Source: Pseudeuparius sepicola (lineage: Eukaryota > Arthropoda > Insecta > Coleoptera > Anthribidae). Taken from it: a DNA stretch of 64,000 bases. A program made the position numbers and the translations under genes. A model generated the notes under the pieces. That model searched no databases. It was given only the letters and a program-made list of their open reading frames with translations, and was not told where the DNA came from. This document shows positions 1 through 10,500 of this stretch, in pieces. The stretch spans positions 19,678,876 to 19,742,875 of the forward strand of contig OY987305.1 of the NCBI GenBank assembly GCA_963920635.1. Reading direction: 5' to 3'. The number at the start of each line of letters is the position of its first letter. Position 1 is the first letter of the stretch.

Positions 1-57
1 TGTCATTGAACACGTGGTTTTATTTACGCTAGGCGTACGGATTGCTCGATTTTACTA
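1..57. mobile_element. Right end of a TA-flanked MITE, cut by the window edge
   Basis: The last bases, TTGCTCGATTTTACTA followed by TA, match the right end of the complete element at 35534-35894. The upstream part (cacgtggttttatttac...aggcgtacgg) matches both of its inverted ends. Only this end lies in the window, so its full length is unknown. Confidence 0.7.
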
Positions 58-1660
58 TAGTATAACATTCGCTCAAGTACTATGGAAAACCCTAGAAAAC
101 CGTAGTGATCCTAGTGAGTTTGGCCATCAGTTGTGTTTTTCTATAGACATGTGCACGCAATCTGCCTCGACCTCGACATTGATTAAGGTATTCGGAAAGA
201 TATCTAAGATCAATGGACAGACCCGTAACTGGCTGTAGGACCGCCCATGTATTCCCTCTTAACCCCCCTCGCCCGTATTTATGGTCCCAGGAAGTGGCGC
301 CTATAAAGCACTGAATGCGTCCAATTAACTAACTAAAATAAAACAGACCCAAAATGGATTGCCGTCTCCTTATTAAATCTTCCGACGGAGAGATGGCGCG
401 CGGATGGAGGTTCAACCGTTCTAACGACAGATGGAACTGCCTCTGTAAATACTGTTCAAGGCCAAAGAATAGCAGGTATTTATTTCTTATTTGAAGGCAA
501 ACAGAATAATCAATAACCAAGACGATTTTCCCTTTATAATTTCAAGGTCAGCCGCTGCCGTTTCATATATACAGTAATTTTTAGCAAACGAAATCACTCT
601 TGTAGCGAGTTAGAGATAGAGAGTGTTTTCGACTTTTTTATTTAAAGAGAGGAAATTGAGAGGGGTGTAAAAGGATGAATATAGGGTGCGATACCTATCT
701 ATGTCGTTTTTTATGTTTTTGGGGTCAAGGAATACCTAGTTAATTTTAATAAATATTTGAAGAACAAAAGTAACTGAATGGTTCAATGGTTGCGAGAGGA
801 CGAAAGTCCGAAAAAGTGGCAATAAATAGGTAAATGTCGGTTTTTAGGATTTGTGTGACATGTTGAAAACATAACATACCTAATACCTTATGTTACTCGA
901 TAATATAATATACTTAATACCATTGGATAAGGAATTACCTTAATAAATGTTAACAATTAAAAAAGTGTACCTAATGTATGTAGGTTATTATACAGGGTGA
1001 GCCATTTCTATCGTCCGACCCGACAATTTGTGCTAGTAGGTATTTTTGAAAATAAATGGGGTGTTTGGTGTGTGTGACGTTTTCTTCAGAAAGGCTTAAT
1101 TTCCACGTTACAGGGTGTTAAAATTTTAAAAATAGATTGTTTTATTTATTAATTTCTAAACCAGAACAGGAATTTTAACCTAATTTTGGTACATAGTACC
1201 TACACCTACCTATACTTGGATCGATTGCGTCCTTTATGCATCAGTGGTGGAGATACGGGTAATCGGTACCTACCGCTAATTTAATTAGATAAATAATTTT
1301 AGGAGATTGACAAAAAATATTTAATTTTTAGATAGAGAATTCCATTTCGAACAAAAAGTGCCTTTAGATTTTTTCTCATCTGTCAGTTTCGTCGCAATAT
1401 TTTGCATCAATTTTTGGAGCCAAAATTATGAGTAAAATAATTTTGCCTAAAAGTTTGACTAAAAACTGAAACTTCGTTTTTTTGCCATGCAAATTACTGG
1501 CTTTTTGTAAAACATAATTTTAGGAATTTGTCCAGTGGCGTAGACATACGCAAGCGTGTAATTAATTTTTATTTCAATTATTTAAAAAAGTAAGGACATA
1601 ATATACCTAATCGGACGTAAAATGAGACACCTGCTCTGGTGTATTCCCATATTATACCTC
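58..1660. other. Intergenic or intronic AT-rich DNA, no gene seen
   Basis: I see no conserved coding sequence in any frame here. If Cand1 begins upstream of the window, this is intron. A transposon-like end (TACAGGGTGAGCC) lies near 992 and a hAT-like CAGTGGCGTA near 1533, neither with a convincing partner. Confidence 0.5.
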
Positions 1661-1667
1661 TATGTAC

Positions 1668-2345
1668 AGGGTGAGCCAAATTGGACAATTTTAAAGGGAA
1701 ACCCAATCTCCGTTAAAAATAGGGCCCTCTATTTTTAACGAAAACTGATATTGATCTCTGAGGCTCATTTTTTTATGATAAATAACTTAATGGCGAAAAC
1801 CGCAAATCGATATCTGTCACCGTTCTTGAGTAACAGGGCGTTTTTTGAATATGTGCGTTTTTGAAAAGTGGCCGTAACTTTTTTCAGGTTGAATATTTTG
1901 TATTTCTGTAAAAACATTTCTGAAGCACTTTTTTTACGTAGAATCCAATGCTGCTACTACATTTTTTTAAGTCAATGGTTTAAGAGTTACTGATGAAAAT
2001 TTCATAAAAGTTATTAGTAATTGATAACTACTTAAGTAAATCATTAAGTGTTATATAGATTTTTTGGAATGGTAATTTTTTGCTCTATTAAAAAATGCAA
2101 AAATATACAGGCTGAGCAATTTTAATTTTTTTTATCAGTAACTCTAAACCATTGACTTAAAAAAATTTAGTAGCAGCATTGGATTTTACGTAAAAAAGTG
2201 CTCTAGAAATGTTTTTACAGAAAAACAAAACTTTCATCCTGAAAAAAGTTACGGCCACTTTTCTAAAATGCACTTTTTTTTCAAATTTATCATACAAAAT
2301 GAGCCTCAGACACCGATGGCCCGCTCTGTACAGGGCTTCTCTTCA
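1668..2345. repeat. Foldback element with ~230-bp arms
   Basis: The stretch at about 1830-2010 (agtggccgtaactttttt...gtcaatggttt) recurs reverse-complemented at about 2110-2275. The outer sequences start with TACAGGGTGAGCC and end near CTGTACAGGG, like other TA-flanked palindromic elements in the window. A small palindrome, TACAGGGTGTTC...GAACACCCTGTA, follows at 2399-2427. Confidence 0.7.
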
Positions 2346-2739
2346 GATAAAAGTTGAATAAGCCAAAGAAAGCTTTTTTCAGCGTTTATTCAGATTTGTA
2401 CAGGGTGTTCAATTAGAACACCCTGTATATTTTTAGATATTTAAAATCTAATCATTGTCACAATTTCAATGATGTATACATGTAATATGTCTCTTTCAAG
2501 CGTTTGGAAAATATGCGACCTTGAAACTTTCAATTTTGCACTTTAATGTTTATTTTTTCGAAAATGAAACATTTGCCGGTATACCTTATATAGGAAAATA
2601 TATATGTCATAAATGATTATATGATATGGATGGATGAACTATCGGTGTGAAAAGAGCCACAATTTTCTCAGCCACACTTTTGATTTGGCAACGTCATAAC
2701 CCACTGATTATTTTTAAAAAGCAACGGTCTTGAATCTGG

Positions 2740-2890
2740 CGACCGAGAACATGTCTTAAATATATTTTAAAAAATCGTGGCTGCTTTCAACGGTGATGGC
2801 GTTTGATCTGGCGGACGAAAACACGGACTTAATGCCCAAAAGAAGATCTCCAGGGGTAGCGAGTTTATGTCAGGAGCGCACGAGCTTTAA
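2740..2890 (-). repeat. Inverted unit of a ~130-bp satellite-like repeat
   Basis: Read on the minus strand it contains the same words (cagccacgattttttaaaatatattta, ctggagatcttcttttgggc, gtccgtgtttt) as the direct units at 3698-4080. It is therefore an outlying copy in the opposite orientation. Confidence 0.6.
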
Positions 2891-3074
2891 ATGCCACCCC
2901 AGCTAACCAACAACCGTTTTTTGTACGTCAAAATATCGTTATATTTATACCTCCATGACGTTAGGAAAATCACGTTAAATTAACGTTATAATTATGACAA
3001 AAATTCCGGGGTATAGTGACGTCAACATCCTTATGTAGAAATAACCTCATAAACTTAACGTAGAACCTCATAAA

Positions 3075-3215
3075 AAATAAAATTCGCACACCAACACCAG
3101 GGTTCGAACATACGACCATCGGAATTAATGTCGACGCATTTACCAACTAAGCTATCGACGCACTAGAAAAATATTTCCTAAAACAGTGTAAGCTAGAATC
3201 TCGATGACGTCACAG
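3075..3215 (-). repeat. tRNA-derived SINE
   Basis: On the minus strand an RNA polymerase III A box, TAGCTTAGTTGG (3143-3154), is followed by a B box, GTTCGAACCC (ending near 3100). The spacing suits a tRNA-like head. The flanking tgacgtca and gtaagctagaatct words recur in the copies at 37735-37890 and 54850-54985. It is not a functional tRNA: the stems are imperfect. Confidence 0.65.
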
Positions 3216-3364
3216 AATTAAAAAGAAATAAAATAAAGGATGTCTCATAATTCATATAATGGATGGAACAAAGCCAAAAGGACCTTAATCGGCTCAGGGG
3301 AGGACTCTATTGTGAATTCCCAAAAACCTTAGTCTAAGTTTTATAATTCGGGAGAATCTGTACC

Positions 3365-3690
3365 GTAGTACCTAATGACGTAGTATTAACGCTAGTTGTA
3401 TTACTTATTTTTATTATTCATTTTTCATGTACTTACTAAGTTAAATTTCCGTAAATTGAGCTACGTATTTTTTACGTTATGAAAATAATGCACAATTCAC
3501 GTTATAGGTCATTCGTGGTTAGCTGGGTATCGTAGTAATGACGTAATATTAACGTTAGTTTCATTACTTGTTTTTATATGTCATTTTTGATGCATTTACA
3601 AATATTAAATTTCCGGAAATTAAGTTACGTATGTTTTACGTTATGAAAATAACGTAAAATTGACGTTATAGGTCATTCGTGGTTAATTGG
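3365..3690. repeat. Direct duplication of a ~160-bp ACGTTA-rich unit
   Basis: Two adjacent units each run from a TA(C/T)CGTAGTA start through 'acgttatgaaaataa' to 'acgttataggtcattcgtggtta'. An inverted, diverged copy is visible around 2895-3000. Confidence 0.65.
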
Positions 3691-3697
3691 TACCTAT

Positions 3698-4080
3698 GAA
3701 AGCAGCCACGATTTTTAAAATATATTTATCGCGTCCAACCAGCCTGCACGCCTCTGACTATAGCTACCTCTGGAGATATTCTTTTGGGACGTGTTTTTGG
3801 CTGCCAGATCAAAGGCCGTCTCGTTTGAAAGCAGCCACGATTTTTTTTTAAATATATTTATCGCGTCCGTCCAGCCCGTACGCACCTGATATAAACTAGC
3901 TATCCCTGGCGATCTTCTTTTGAGCAATTAGGACGTGTTTTCGGCTGCCAGAACGTCGTCTCATTTGAAAGCAACCACGATTTTTTTAAATAGGTATATT
4001 TAACACGTCCATCCAGCCCGTACGCCCCTGACAAACTATAGCTACCGCTGGGGATAGTCTTTTGTGCAGCCAGATGTTAT
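3698..4080 (+). repeat. Three tandem units of a ~130-140-bp repeat
   Basis: Units start at 3698, 3827 and 3967 with GAAAGCA(G/A)CCACGATTTTT and continue through 'tatttatcgcgtcc' and 'agctacc' to 'cttttg'. The unit at 2740-2890 is in the opposite orientation, so the array looks like a broken satellite or the inside of a foldback element. Confidence 0.7.
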
Positions 4081-4099
4081 AGCATCATCGGGAGGTGAT

Positions 4100-5002
4100 C
4101 AAGTCTGGCCGCATTGGGGAAACAATTCCCTCCAACTTTGGTATTAACACTTTTTATCTAAAATCAGAAACAACGAATCTAGATGGATTGGAATAAATCT
4201 CCAAAATTTCGTGTTTTTTCCAAATTTGTAGTAAGCTAGTAAGCCATGCCTTTTTTCAAAAATCTACAAGGCGCGTTAAATTGCGCCCACAAAACCGCAA
4301 TTCTTTTCAATTTAACGCGCCTTGTGGATTTTTGAAAAAGTCATAGGTTACTAGATATTTAGAAGAAAAAAAACGAAATTTTGGAGATTTATTCCAATGC
4401 ATCTAGATTCGTTGTTTCTGATTTTAAATAAAAAGTGTAAATACCAAAATTGAAGGGAATTGTGTCCCGAATGCGGATATCATGTCCTAATTTCCATGGC
4501 AGCAGCCATTTTCTACAACTTGTGTTTTTAAATGCAAACTATACTTATTTCCGTTATTTTTCTGAATAATCATGTCGAGTATTATATCGTTGGAAAGCTC
4601 TAAATATGCATGATTTTATGAGGCCACGGACAACTATGGTTCCCATTTAAAAAAACAGAAGTTTGTGTCATATCTCGAAAATGACAGCTGTCACGGAAAG
4701 TATAGGACATGTTAACAGCATTGGGGACACAAATCTCTCCAACTTTGGTATTTACACTTTTTATCTAAATTCAGAAACAACGAATCTAGACAGATTACAA
4801 TAAAACGCCAAAATTTAGTTTTTTCAAAATATCTAGTAAGCCATGCCTTTTTTAAAAAATCCATAAGGCGCGTTAAATTGGGCCAAATTCCTTATTCAAT
4901 GATTGGGCCCACAAAACTGCAATTCTTTTCCCATCTGACCTTCCTTCTCTCTCCGCTAGTTTCCGAGATCCCCATACTGATCATCAAAAAAAACTCACCC
5001 TG
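4100..5002. repeat. Palindromic transposon-like family, copy 1
   Basis: The inner part folds on itself: 4126-4270 pairs with about 4316-4470 (words agaaacaacgaatctagat and its complement). The right end reads GGGATC..ATACTGATCATC followed by ACTCACCCTG and TA at 5003. The same ends and words occur at 10858-11886, so this is one dispersed family. Confidence 0.6.
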
Positions 5003-5697
5003 TATAAAAGTAACAAAATATTATTAAATAATTAAAATGGAATAGTAGGTACTTTAACAAGTAACAAATTACACAGACTTACTTAAATAGATAGAAACAC
5101 TCAAATCTCAGGGACAATTAACTTGATTGTGAGATTTTGCTATGAAAAAAACACGAAAAGTACATTTTTTTACTACTAACCTGAGAAATCACCATTATTT
5201 ACCTCATTCCTCTAATGAGAAGTAATATTTCTCTACCTAGGTAAATAATGATAATAAAAAAATACCTAGGTAAATAATGAAAAATTTTCTATGTGACATT
5301 TAAAAATTAGTGTCATTTTATCAGCTTGACAACTGAACTCCCAGGCCACTTGATATTTTGAAGTAATTGAAAAAAGTAAGAAATGACTAAAATATGGCAA
5401 TATTTCAACCTTAAAAATGCTCGGTAAATAATGGCTCACTTCTCAACCTAGGTGTATAATATACTATTTTATTTAAAGCTGTTTATTTGACTTTTACTAA
5501 TTTTCTTGACTAATAATTAAAATAGAAGGGGCGGCGAATTTCCGGTCAGCCCCAGGTTGCGAAAGCTCACGCTACGCCACTGGTTTTACAGCCATCCGCA
5601 CTGCAGGCATGACTACATAACCGTCGATTGAATTCCATCGACGCTATATAGGTATACAACACAGTCACGGTCAGTCGGTAATATTTTGCGCGCACCC
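5003..5697. other. No gene seen; AT-rich, with short repeats
   Basis: A near-duplicate of 'ctaggtaaataatga' occurs at about 5238-5280, and an inverted CAGTGGCGTAG-like end lies near 5570-5583. I see no coding potential. Confidence 0.45.
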
Positions 5698-5843
5698 GGT
5701 AAAATGCGAACGAACCGCTATCAGCTACACTGTCTAAGCTTATTTTCTTATTAAATAATATATCGATAAAATGGGTAAAATGCGAACGAACCGCTATCAG
5801 CTACACTGTCTAAGCTTATTTTCTTATTAAATAATATATCGAT
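5698..5843 (+). repeat. Exact 70-bp tandem duplication
   Basis: Bases 5698-5767 and 5774-5843 read identically, from GGTAAAATGCGAACG to ATATATCGAT, separated by AAAATG. The absence of differences implies a recent event. A GC-rich block follows (5844-5890). Confidence 0.85.
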
Positions 5844-7303
5844 CGCCCTACTCCGATGACGGCGGGCCGAGGGAGCGGGAGAGGGCAGGAATGAATCGTT
5901 TGTTTACACAAGGCCCAGTGCCCGGACACATATTAGTAGGTATATCTCTGGACGCTGCCTTTTGACCAATAGAATGGAGGGTTTTGACAAAATTATTTCG
6001 AAAATGTTTTTCGCACATCATTGTTTCAACTGGCAGTCTTCTAAATTTGTCAGTGCTATGTTTCCGCTATTTTATTATCCACTGCCTAAGTAGGTACCTA
6101 CAGCGAATTTCATCTTTCACGGGAAATGTACGTGTTAGAACGCTTGCTGCTGTCGCAATTTATATAACAACAGCGGCGATAGACTACCATGGTTAATAAA
6201 AACCATATATTTTGTGATCAAAACCTTAGTCAGACACAAAACACAACAAGAAAACAATAGCCACCAAAACGACAACAACAGTAAAATCAGCTGAAGTAAC
6301 CAGAACCAAAGTTTACAGAACTATTTTAATTCTGTAAACTTTGCCAGAACAATAATATGCCACACACCAGGCTTTAGCAACGAGTTTGGTTGGAACTGTC
6401 ATTTATCCCTTCCTCGCGTTGAAGGAGATGCGACAGAGCGGCCATCTGTCGATCTGTTAGCGAAACGTAGACTCGGTGGCTTGTTTCAGTCGGTCCCCGC
6501 TTTAGCTAAATGTGGTGGCCCACACTAATAGTTTTTCTTACGACTAGTAGATGACGCTCCGGTCGCCACAATTTCAAATGAGTCGACTAATTCCAAGATA
6601 CAGTAACAGAGGGCCTACCTTTTCGCCACCTGGCAGTTACGCGTAATTTGTAAGCTACGCATAACGGCTATTTACTTATATTTCTTTACGAATTCCTTAT
6701 TCAATGACCTCGATTTGAACCAAGGTCGAACGAAGGCAGAAAAACATGCAGTCTAAATAGCAGCAATGCTCGGAACATTGCCATCATGGCCTCATGCACA
6801 GTATGCACAGTTTCCAGAATTAAAATATCTCTTATAGTTCCCAAGATATCTGCCCAGGAGGTTTTTATTTGGACACTGGTGATGTCTACTTATATTAAAC
6901 GAGTATCAGTTTCCCATAAATCTATAGAACAGTATTTTCCCATAAATCCATACCACAACTCAACAACAGACTTTTAAAAAATGACAGGTCTAAAACGTAA
7001 GACGAGGAATAATACTTAGAATAATAGTTGGCTAAATGGCAATATTTCTTAGAAATCAAATTTTGTGCAACACCTCTATCAAAGTGCCATTTCTGGAAGA
7101 GCTCTAATGCGATACCACAAATTATTCTCAAAGAAACTCACTTTAAACTGCCCTAACTCCATCTAGATGCATTATGATTTATAGGTGCTGCATACAGCCA
7201 ACAACTAAGAAATAATTTAGGTGTATCAATTCTTTGCCAACCAGTTTATTTTGAACATACATAGAGATCACAAGTACATAGTTTAATTTTAATTTATTTT
7301 CAG
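5844..7303. other. Non-coding stretch before the first visible Cand1 exon
   Basis: I looked here for the missing N-terminal coding exon(s) of Cand1 and found none. Short ORFs have no recognisable family. The end of the stretch is the intron tail leading to the acceptor TTATTTTCAG at 7303. Confidence 0.5.
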
Positions 7304-7596
7304 CAAGAAGACGTTTCTGTACAGTTGGAAGCTCTCGATATTATTGCTGATTTGCTTCTACGATTTGGTCCACTGCTCCAATCTTTTCATCAGCAAATAC
7401 TTAATGCCTTATTGCCACAGTTGGAGTCACAGCGACAGGCTGTGCGAAAACGTACAATAAGCGCTTTGAGCAACTTGGTTCTATCGTGCAACAACACCTT
7501 GTATGGAAAACTAATCGACCACCTTTACGATGGACTGTCATCTGATAAGAACAATTCACAGACCCGTACTTACATTCAGTGTATTGCTGCAGTTTG
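7304..7596 (+). CDS. Cand1: Cand1 exon (HEAT repeats, human residues ~147-244)
   Basis: The exon opens with [13 protein letters not shown] after the acceptor TTTTCAG and ends inside the Cys codon TG|C at donor [16 protein letters not shown] and [11 protein letters not shown] match the family. It is followed by a 13.4-kb intron. Confidence 0.93.
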
Positions 7597-10500
7597 GTAA
7601 GATTAAGATACCATCAATTTTGATAGACAACATAATATGGCAGGGGTAATCACAAATCTACTGGAGTAGAACTTGCAACCACAATAAAATATCTTTGACT
7701 TGTGCAAATATTTTTAACTTGTGGTAAATTCAACCCCAGAACACACCTACAAAGTTATTTAAAAAAAAACAGTAATAAAAAAAACTTTTTTTGAAAAACG
7801 TGACATTTTGAGAGCCACTGGTACTCCTGCCTTGGTACAAGCGATGTTGCCACATCTGCCGTGCAACCCAAAAACCAAGTACAGGGTGGCCCATCCAAGC
7901 AGAAAAAGTGTGCTACGTGGAGACACGTTAACATAAAATCGTCATTCAAAAAATGAGATTGTAGTAAAAATTAAGGGGAATTCGAGGGTGTACCCTAATT
8001 TTGTATACGAGGGTCGGTAAAAAAGTTATCGCGAAAAAACATTTTTTGCAAAATAAAAAAAATATTTTTTTACCTACACATCCATTAGAGAAGCTTTAAG
8101 TAGTATTCCCGAATATTCAGTTTTTTAATATAACTTCCGGTTATAGCGGAAATGAAAGTGGTTTTCTCTATTTTACAACTTACACATTTCTCTTAACCAT
8201 CACAGGATTCCTTTTTTAATTCTGAATCCAACGATATATAATTTGACCTATTTTTCTCCAACCGTTTCCGAGATATTTATCAGAGAAGCTCCATCAAACT
8301 AGATACATGGTCTCATGGTCGGTGTCTGATGATCGATCTGAGTAGGCCAAACAATAAAACCAAATTTATGACAAATCAAGTCAGCCATGATAATAAAACT
8401 GACAATCGAGTAGGCTGTCAATTCAATATTTCTATTTACGTGTCAGATTAGTCTAAAATTTTGTTGCTGAAGCTGTTAGTAGTTGCAGTTTAAAAAATGT
8501 TTTTGAAAGAAGAATGCTGTGATATTTTAGAGATCTTCATCAAAAATGATAAAAGATACGTAGAAACTTTGAGGGAGTATTCTCGTAAATATCAAAATAG
8601 AAATGTTCCGAGTGCTTCATTTATATGTAAGCTGTATCGAAGATTCAGATCGACAGGAAGTGTGATTAGCAAGAGAAAAAAAGGGTTTAGAATTAGTGAG
8701 GACGAGAGAGAATGAATTTTAAATTATTTCAGAAGAAATAACGAAAAATCTCAGAGAGATGCAGCGAGAGACTTACAAATTCCCCGGTCTACAATACAAA
8801 GGGTAATAAAATTAAGCAAATTTAAAGCCTTCAAAATATTACCTGTTCAAAGGCTATTCCCTGGAGATGCTGCAAGAAGACTGGAATATTGTCAAACAAT
8901 GTTAAACTTTTATTTTGCAAGAGGTGGAGCTGGATTTTTTAAACAAATTATTTGGTCCGATGAAGCTACATTTACAACGGCGGGAATATACAACCGGAAA
9001 AATAGTATATTTTGGTCTGTTGACAATCCACGGGCATTTCGTGAAGTTGTGAAATCCGGCAGAAATTCCGTGGGTGTTTGGTGCGGAATTGTGGGAAATT
9101 TTACAATGGGCCCTCTATTTTATTCAGGAAGTATGACAGGTAGGAAATACCTACATTTAATCCAGAACGAATTTGAACAATACTTTGACCAGTTGCTATT
9201 ACTTTTTCTTAACCAATTAATATGGCAGCAAGATGGCGCTTCCTTCCATAACTGTGGGCCCATAACGGAATTTTTGAACAATTCGTTTGAAAATTGGATT
9301 GGTAAACATGGAACGATAAGGTGGCCGCCACGTAGTCCAGATTTAACCCCCTTGGATTTTTTCTTGTAGGGGCATTTAAAAAATAAAGTTTATAAGAACC
9401 GCCCCGAAAATGTTGAGGAGATTAAAAGACGAGTAAAATTAGAAATTGACAGTTTAAACAATCGTCCTTTAATCTTTGAAAATGTCCGAAAAAATTTCTT
9501 AAAAAGACTTAGGTTATGTGTAAATAATAATGGAAACCATTTTGAACATTTAATGTAAATGAACTTCTAACTAATTTTTAATAACTAATCATATTGTTGT
9601 TGTTATAATAAATATGACAGTAGTAAAAATAATAATTTTAGAAAGGAAATTAAGGAAACAGACCTCAGTCCCACAATTTCTTTTTAATTCAAAAAGCTAC
9701 CGGTTTCGTAACTCCCAAAGTTACATCATCAGGCTAAAGAAATATCATCAAGCCTGATGATGTAACTTTGGGAGTTACGAAACCGGTAGCTTTTTGAATT
9801 AAAAAGAAATTGTGGGACTGAGGTCTGTTTCCTTAATTTCCTTTCTAAAATATGAACAACCCACATGGGGTCCCCCTTCAATTAATTTAAAAATAATAAT
9901 GTTTCATAATTAAATTATATTAAAAAACTGAATATTCGGGAATACTACTTAAAGGTTCTCTAATGGATGTGTAGGTAAAAAAATATATTTTTTTTATTTT
10001 GCAAAAAATGTTTTTTTGCGATAACTTTTTTACCGACCCCCGTATACAAAATTAGGGTACACCCTCGAATTCCCCTTAATTTTTACTACAACCTCATTTT
10101 TTGAATGACGATTTTATGTTAACCTGTCTCCACGTAGCACACTTTTTCCGCTTGGATGGGCTACCCTGTACCTAAGTCAAAATTGTGAAATTTAGGAAAA
10201 TCGATTTTTTGTCAAAGACTTTAGTAAAAATTGTTTAATTTGAGTGATATTTGACTTAGAACATTGATTTTTTGCAGACACCCTCATATGCTTATGACAC
10301 CTGAAATGCCCAAGAGGCATAACTGTATTTTGAAAAAAAAAGTTTAAAAAAACGTTATTTAAAACTTATTCAAATATGCAAACCTTATTAAAATAAAACA
10401 ATTCTTGCCAATAAAAAAACAAGTATGTCGTATTTTCAATTAAAAAAAAACAAGTAAGTTCACTTACCTAACCAAAACTAAGGAGAGAAACTTTATTTAA

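Larger units (their letters stand above)
7882..10168 (+). mobile_element. IS630-Tc1-mariner-type transposon with ~250-bp inverted repeats
   Basis: The left end CAGGGTGGCCCATCCAAGC and right end GCTTGGATGGGCTACCCTG are flanked by TA (7880-7881 and 10169-10170). The inverted repeats are about 250 bp (7882-8130 and about 9915-10168) with few differences. Inside are a transposase gene on the plus strand and a later 217-bp foldback insertion (9635-9851). It sits in the first long Cand1 intron. Confidence 0.85.

Noticed and set aside
14..238. 74-codon open frame at the window start
   Set aside because: Its first part lies in the MITE end also found at 35534-35894; no family resemblance.
3143..3154. 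Functional tRNA gene
   Set aside because: A and B boxes are present, but acceptor and anticodon stems do not fold and several SINE copies share the sequence.
1533..5583. CAGTGGCGTAG at 1533 and its inverse at 5573 as ends of a 4-kb hAT element
   Set aside because: The flanking 8 bp do not match and the interior contains other complete repeats; probably separate relics.
7755..7949. Minus-strand ORF rich in Phe/Lys
   Set aside because: Overlaps the terminal repeat of the 7882-10168 transposon and reads through poly-A/T.
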